In this document: piece after piece, positions 60,844 to 64,000 of the stretch | Layout: each line of letters starts with the position of its first letter | How positions within the stretch are numbered: the first letter of the stretch is position 1 | Assembly: GCA_003210735.1 (NCBI GenBank) | Contig: QCUM01000005.1 | Span: 1 to 64,000, forward strand | Length of the DNA stretch: 64,000 nt | Direction: 5' to 3' | Source: Synechococcus sp. AG-679-D13 | GTDB lineage: Bacteria; Cyanobacteriota; Cyanobacteriia; PCC-6307; Cyanobiaceae | Made by a program: the position numbers and the translations under genes | Notes under the pieces: generated by a model | Databases searched by the model: none | The model's input: only the letters and a program-made list of their open reading frames with translations | Told to the model about the DNA's origin: nothing

Positions 60844-60948
60844 ATGCAAGTCATGACACCCACAGGAGAATCAGTCGAGGTGTCCGCTCGTGGCATATCC
60901 CCTCGCCAAGCGTTTCAACAGCAGCAGTGGTGTCGGCTGGCCGAGTGA
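60844..60948 (+). CDS. Tiny hypothetical protein, 34 aa
   Basis: ATG 60844 lies 25 bases after the terminator T-run. MQVMTPTGESVEVSARGISP then RQAFQQQQWCRLAE. It is short and unsupported by any motif. The rest of the stretch to 61295 shows no gene. Confidence 0.25.
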   Translation: MQVMTPTGESVEVSARGISPRQAFQQQQWCRLAE

Positions 60949-61295
60949 AAGTACCTACAGCAGCAGGAGGACGGCTTGATCAAAAGTGCGTCGCTATCCC
61001 TCATCACCATCTCGACGGCAAGCTCATCCCCAAGCAGACCGAAGACCCTGCTCCGATGGCTGGTCAAGTGGGATGGCCCACAGAACAGATGCTCAACATC
61101 GGAGAGCAATCGATGAGGGCAAACTCCACCGGTCTTATTAATTAAAGAAGGGTCGTTTTTTATTCGATAGAGAGATCTTGCGTCGCGTTGATCCTGAATA
61201 TCAATCCATTTCAAAGAAGAAACCCGATAAACCTCTCCAGCCCCATCACAACTTCATCACCACTGGCCTGGAGCATCCTGAGAGATTGAAGTGGA

Positions 61296-62501
61296 TCAAA
61301 GGGGCGGCAGAACACACTGGGGATCACGCTGCCGCTTCAGCTGCCTCAGCGAGGGCAGCCAGGCACCAAAAGCCTGCTCCAGTTCGCGCTGGTGGAAGGG
61401 GAGCTGATCATGCAGCTGAGCCAGATGCACCCCGGGGCACACGGTGTGCAGCAGCTGCCAGACCCGTTCCAGCCAAGCGAGGCTGCGTTGGCGCCGATCG
61501 GCATCCCCAGCCGGCCACACCGCCGTGATCCATGGCTTCCAAACCGCGTCGCGGTGAATGAAGGACGTCTCACCTACGGCCACTTGTGCCGTGACCTCCC
61601 CCAGCTGTTGAGCCGACAGACTGCAGTTCGGATGGGGGCGTTGGTCCATCAGCTCCTGCAGTTCCGGGAGCAACCGTCGCCAGCCCGTGCTGTCTGCAGG
61701 CCCCAGAAGACCAACAACCTCTCCATGCAATCGAGGCTGTCCAGGGGGAGAGGAGGCCAGTGGAGGCAACTGATGCAAGCCCTCGATGCGGATGTGATCG
61801 GGAGCCGGATCGCATCGCACCTGCAGACGCGTGAGCTGATCCGACTCTCCCCAGTGCCATTGCAGCGAAACGCCAGCTCCCGTGTGCTCTGCGGCCTCGA
61901 TCCAGTCAGCCAGCTGCTGCGGTTCGCCGCAGGATTGCTGCACCCAGAGGGGTTGCAGCTTCTGGGTCATCAGCTCCAGCTCCGTCACCACCGCCAGGAA
62001 GGGAGCTGCACCACACAGACCACGCCATTCGTCGGTCTGACCATGCCTGGAGCGCTCCAACCGGAAGGGCTCGCCGCCACCCCAGACCCCTCTCAAGGCG
62101 GTGAGCTGGTCGACAGCCAGACCGAACCGGCGACTGAGGGGGCCCATGCCACCGGTCAGCACATATCCCATCCCGGGCAGACCCGACAACCCTGCTGCGA
62201 TGGTCCGTTGATGGGGCACCAACGCCTCCAACACCTCTCCCACCCGGCTGCCGGCTCCGATGCGAACGGTTGCCGTCGAACCGTCCCAGAACACACTCCG
62301 CCCGTGAGCGCTGAGATCCAACGACCAGCAACCACTCACGGCAGCTCGCGAGGTCGTTCCACCGCCGGACACCCGCAGGGGCGTTGGCCCCGACCAGGTC
62401 TCGAGCAAAGCAGGCAGATCATGCAGCTCCGGTTGCAGCACTCCCAACACGCGGGCATCTGCCGCCTGAGGATTAAACAAGGCTTGCGGGGCCTGATCCA
62501 T
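61296..62501 (-). CDS. FAD-linked oxidoreductase, 401 aa
   Basis: PCMH-type FAD-binding domain: TPLRVSGGGTTSRAAVSGCW, VRIGAGSRVGEVLEALVPHQ, GLSGLPGMGYVLTGGMGPLS, GLAVDQLTALRGVWGGG. The C-terminal end (LREIK-like LRQLKRQRDPQCVLPPL) resembles the BBE segment of flavin oxidases. A GlcE-type glycolate subunit is less likely by pattern. No covalent-FAD His is clear. ATG 62499-62501, divergent from the chelatase gene. Confidence 0.82.
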   Translation of the reverse strand: MDQAPQALFNPQAADARVLGVLQPELHDLPALLETWSGPTPLRVSGGGTTSRAAVSGCWSLDLSAHGRSVFWDGSTATVRIGAGSRVGEVLEALVPHQRTIAAGLSGLPGMGYVLTGGMGPLSRRFGLAVDQLTALRGVWGGGEPFRLERSRHGQTDEWRGLCGAAPFLAVVTELELMTQKLQPLWVQQSCGEPQQLADWIEAAEHTGAGVSLQWHWGESDQLTRLQVRCDPAPDHIRIEGLHQLPPLASSPPGQPRLHGEVVGLLGPADSTGWRRLLPELQELMDQRPHPNCSLSAQQLGEVTAQVAVGETSFIHRDAVWKPWITAVWPAGDADRRQRSLAWLERVWQLLHTVCPGVHLAQLHDQLPFHQRELEQAFGAWLPSLRQLKRQRDPQCVLPPL

Positions 62502-62549
62502 TCCGTCGCAGCCGATAAGGTCAGATCAAATGAACAGTGGCACGCCCCC

Positions 62550-63617
62550 TTGCCCAACCTCCAAGCCGAACGACTCGGCGTTTTGATCTGCGGCCATGGC
62601 AGTCGCAACCGTCTGGCGGTTGAGGAATTCGCCCAGATGGTCGATGCCTTGCGACCCAAGCTGGGGCCGATGCCGGTTGAGCACGGCTATCTGGAATTCG
62701 CCAGGCCGATCCTGCGCGATGGGCTGGATTCACTGCGCCAGCGAGGTGTCACAAGGGTGCTGGCCATTCCGGCCATGCTCTTCGCGGCAGGACATGCCAA
62801 GAACGACATCCCCTCCGTTCTCAACACCTACACGGCGGAAACAGGCTTGTCGATCGACTACGGGCGGGAGCTCGGCATTGATCGCTTGATGGTGGCTGCC
62901 GCCGGCGCACGGGTTCAGGAATGCCTGAATCGGGCGACCGAGGAGGTTCCCCTGAGCGACACCCTGCTGGTGGTGGTCGGTCGTGGCTCCTCCGATCCAG
63001 ATGCCAATTCCAATGTGGCCAAGGTCACCCGAATGCTGGTGGAGGGCTTTGGCTTCGGCTGGGGAGAAACCGTGTATTCCGGCGTCACCTTCCCGCTGGT
63101 GGAATCGGGGCTGCGGCACGTGGTGCGCCTCGGCTTCCGACGGGTGGTGGTGATTCCCTACTTCCTGTTCTCCGGAGTGCTGGTGAGCCGGATCCGCCAG
63201 AACACCGACACGGTGGCGGCCGATCACCCCGAGGTTGAATTTCTGTCGGCGGAGTATCTGGGTGACCACCCGAAAGTGGTCGACACGTTTCGCGAACGGG
63301 TGGAGGAGGTGTTGCGCGGTGACACCGCAATGAATTGTTCGCTCTGTAAGTACCGGGCTCAGGTGCTGGGTTTTGAACAGGATGTGGGCCGAGCCCAGGA
63401 AAGCCACCATCACCACGTGGAGGGGCTGGCGGAAAGCTGCACGCTGTGTGAACGGGAATGCACCGGTGTCTGCCAGGTCGAGGCCATCCCTGGGCATCAC
63501 GATCACGGTCACAGCCATGGCGATGGTGGCCACCATCACCATCCGCCGTACCCCCACGCCGACCATCCCCTGGGCCCACGCACCCTCGGCGCCAAGGGTT
63601 CTTCACAGAAGTCTTAA
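62550..63617 (+). CDS. cbiX: CbiX-type sirohydrochlorin chelatase with Cys/His-rich tail, about 355 aa
   Basis: GVLICGHGSRNRLAVEEFAQ holds the metal-binding His; GPMPVEHGYLEFARPILRDG, LAIPAMLFAAGHAKND and VVVGRGSSDPDANSNVAKVT mark both chelatase halves. The tail has CSLCKYRAQV, CTLCERECTGVC and many His (HHDHGHSHGDGGHHHH), a metal store or cluster. It inserts cobalt or iron into sirohydrochlorin. TTG 62550 is the best start as no ATG is in frame nearby; the much longer open frame upstream is antisense to the oxidoreductase. Confidence 0.85.
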   Translation: MPNLQAERLGVLICGHGSRNRLAVEEFAQMVDALRPKLGPMPVEHGYLEFARPILRDGLDSLRQRGVTRVLAIPAMLFAAGHAKNDIPSVLNTYTAETGLSIDYGRELGIDRLMVAAAGARVQECLNRATEEVPLSDTLLVVVGRGSSDPDANSNVAKVTRMLVEGFGFGWGETVYSGVTFPLVESGLRHVVRLGFRRVVVIPYFLFSGVLVSRIRQNTDTVAADHPEVEFLSAEYLGDHPKVVDTFRERVEEVLRGDTAMNCSLCKYRAQVLGFEQDVGRAQESHHHHVEGLAESCTLCERECTGVCQVEAIPGHHDHGHSHGDGGHHHHPPYPHADHPLGPRTLGAKGSSQKS

Positions 63618-64000
63618 GAAAACCCTGGCATTTTCGGACCATGGCGCCACCGATCTCGCCAGCGACGGAAGGGATTTTCGACTCATTAGGTTTTCTGATG
63701 GCACCTGCGATTCCCCAGGCACCCCCTCTTTTTCCACAGGAGGCCGCCAACATTCCACAGGGGCCGGCTTGAAATCACTGCCAGAGCTGAATCCTGTGGG
63801 GATCGTCTCAATCCGTCGAAACGCTTGACAGCAGGATCGCGGCCTATAGCAATGGCCCGATGCGCCAAGCCTCAATCTCGAGACCCCCTGCCAGGGAGGC
63901 AGTCTCAACGTGTCTCAGCTGCATTTTCAAAAATCACCACAGCTTTGACGCAACCCCATGCGTTGTGGCTTTCTTATGGGCGTAAACGAGATCTGAGCGG
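63618..64000. other. Intergenic region at the window end
   Basis: No confident gene. A 43-codon open frame (63641-63772, MAPPISPATEG) is proline-rich and doubtful. DnaA-box-like 9-mers occur: TTTTCCACA (63730-63738), CATTCCACA (63751-63759) and inverted ATCCCCACA (63795-63803). Three imperfect boxes are too few to call an origin. Confidence 0.3.

Noticed and set aside
61392-62549. 386-codon extension upstream of the CbiX start
   Set aside because: It is antisense to the FAD oxidoreductase gene and has repetitive Gln/His/Pro-rich composition typical of a shadow frame.
63725-63803. Possible chromosomal origin from DnaA-box-like 9-mers
   Set aside because: Only three boxes, two of them imperfect, with no dnaN or dnaA nearby and no AT-rich unwinding element.

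Overview
The window looks like a marine picocyanobacterium (Synechococcus type). I infer this from the gene families, not from a search: a StpA-type glucosylglycerol-phosphate phosphatase, an ArsS radical SAM protein, a BicA-like SulP transporter, tandem DUF3721 proteins, and DUF1651, DUF3104 and DUF3764 proteins. It reads as GC-richer core segments (about 24.6-34 kb and 45-63.6 kb) interrupted by AT-richer accessory regions.

Region 1 (about 0.8-10.5 kb) is a mobile element ending beside an intact tRNA-Pro(UGG) at 9920-9993. Next to the tRNA it carries a tyrosine integrase, an excisionase-like DNA-binding protein and a large primase/SF3 helicase. Further left are an inverted cluster of CCGGACA/TGTCCGG repeats, a second catalytic-domain-only tyrosine recombinase, and a leftward operon with four-base ATGA overlaps that ends in a small-terminase-like gene. 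No capsid, portal or tail gene is visible. A C-terminal large-terminase fragment lies just beyond the tRNA. This layout fits a phage satellite or tycheposon-like element. The terminase operon is followed in frame by a second copy of its own C-terminus.

Region 2 (about 10.5-24.4 kb) is accessory DNA. It holds an ArsH-like flavoprotein coupled to a membrane protein, broken genes (nuclease, second integrase, Crp-like fragment, truncated DUF1651), a pentapeptide-repeat gene grown out of an integrase remnant, many 29-80 codon genes, and dispersed RNA-like elements. One of these is a roughly 230-base inverted duplication with terminator-like hairpins.

Region 3 (24.6-34 kb) is core-like: a histone-deacetylase-family amidohydrolase, a flavin oxidase, a PiT-like membrane protein, an L,D-transpeptidase-like protein, a Fur-family regulator, two adjacent DUF3721 proteins (one with seven ten-residue repeats), ArsS and StpA.

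Region 4 (34-44.9 kb) is a second accessory region: membrane proteins, a Crp/Fnr regulator, a glycosyltransferase, an intact M10 zinc protease with a decayed relative upstream, and an RTX-DUF192 fusion cut by an in-frame stop.

Region 5 (45-64 kb) is core: a dehydrogenase-like protein with a kinase, a DOMON-like protein, a lytic transglycosylase, metY-metA, alkB, an auxin-efflux-type transporter, a four-gene polar amino-acid ABC operon, a SulP transporter, an FAD oxidase and a CbiX-type chelatase. Two hairpin-terminated segments upstream of the SulP gene look like small RNA genes.
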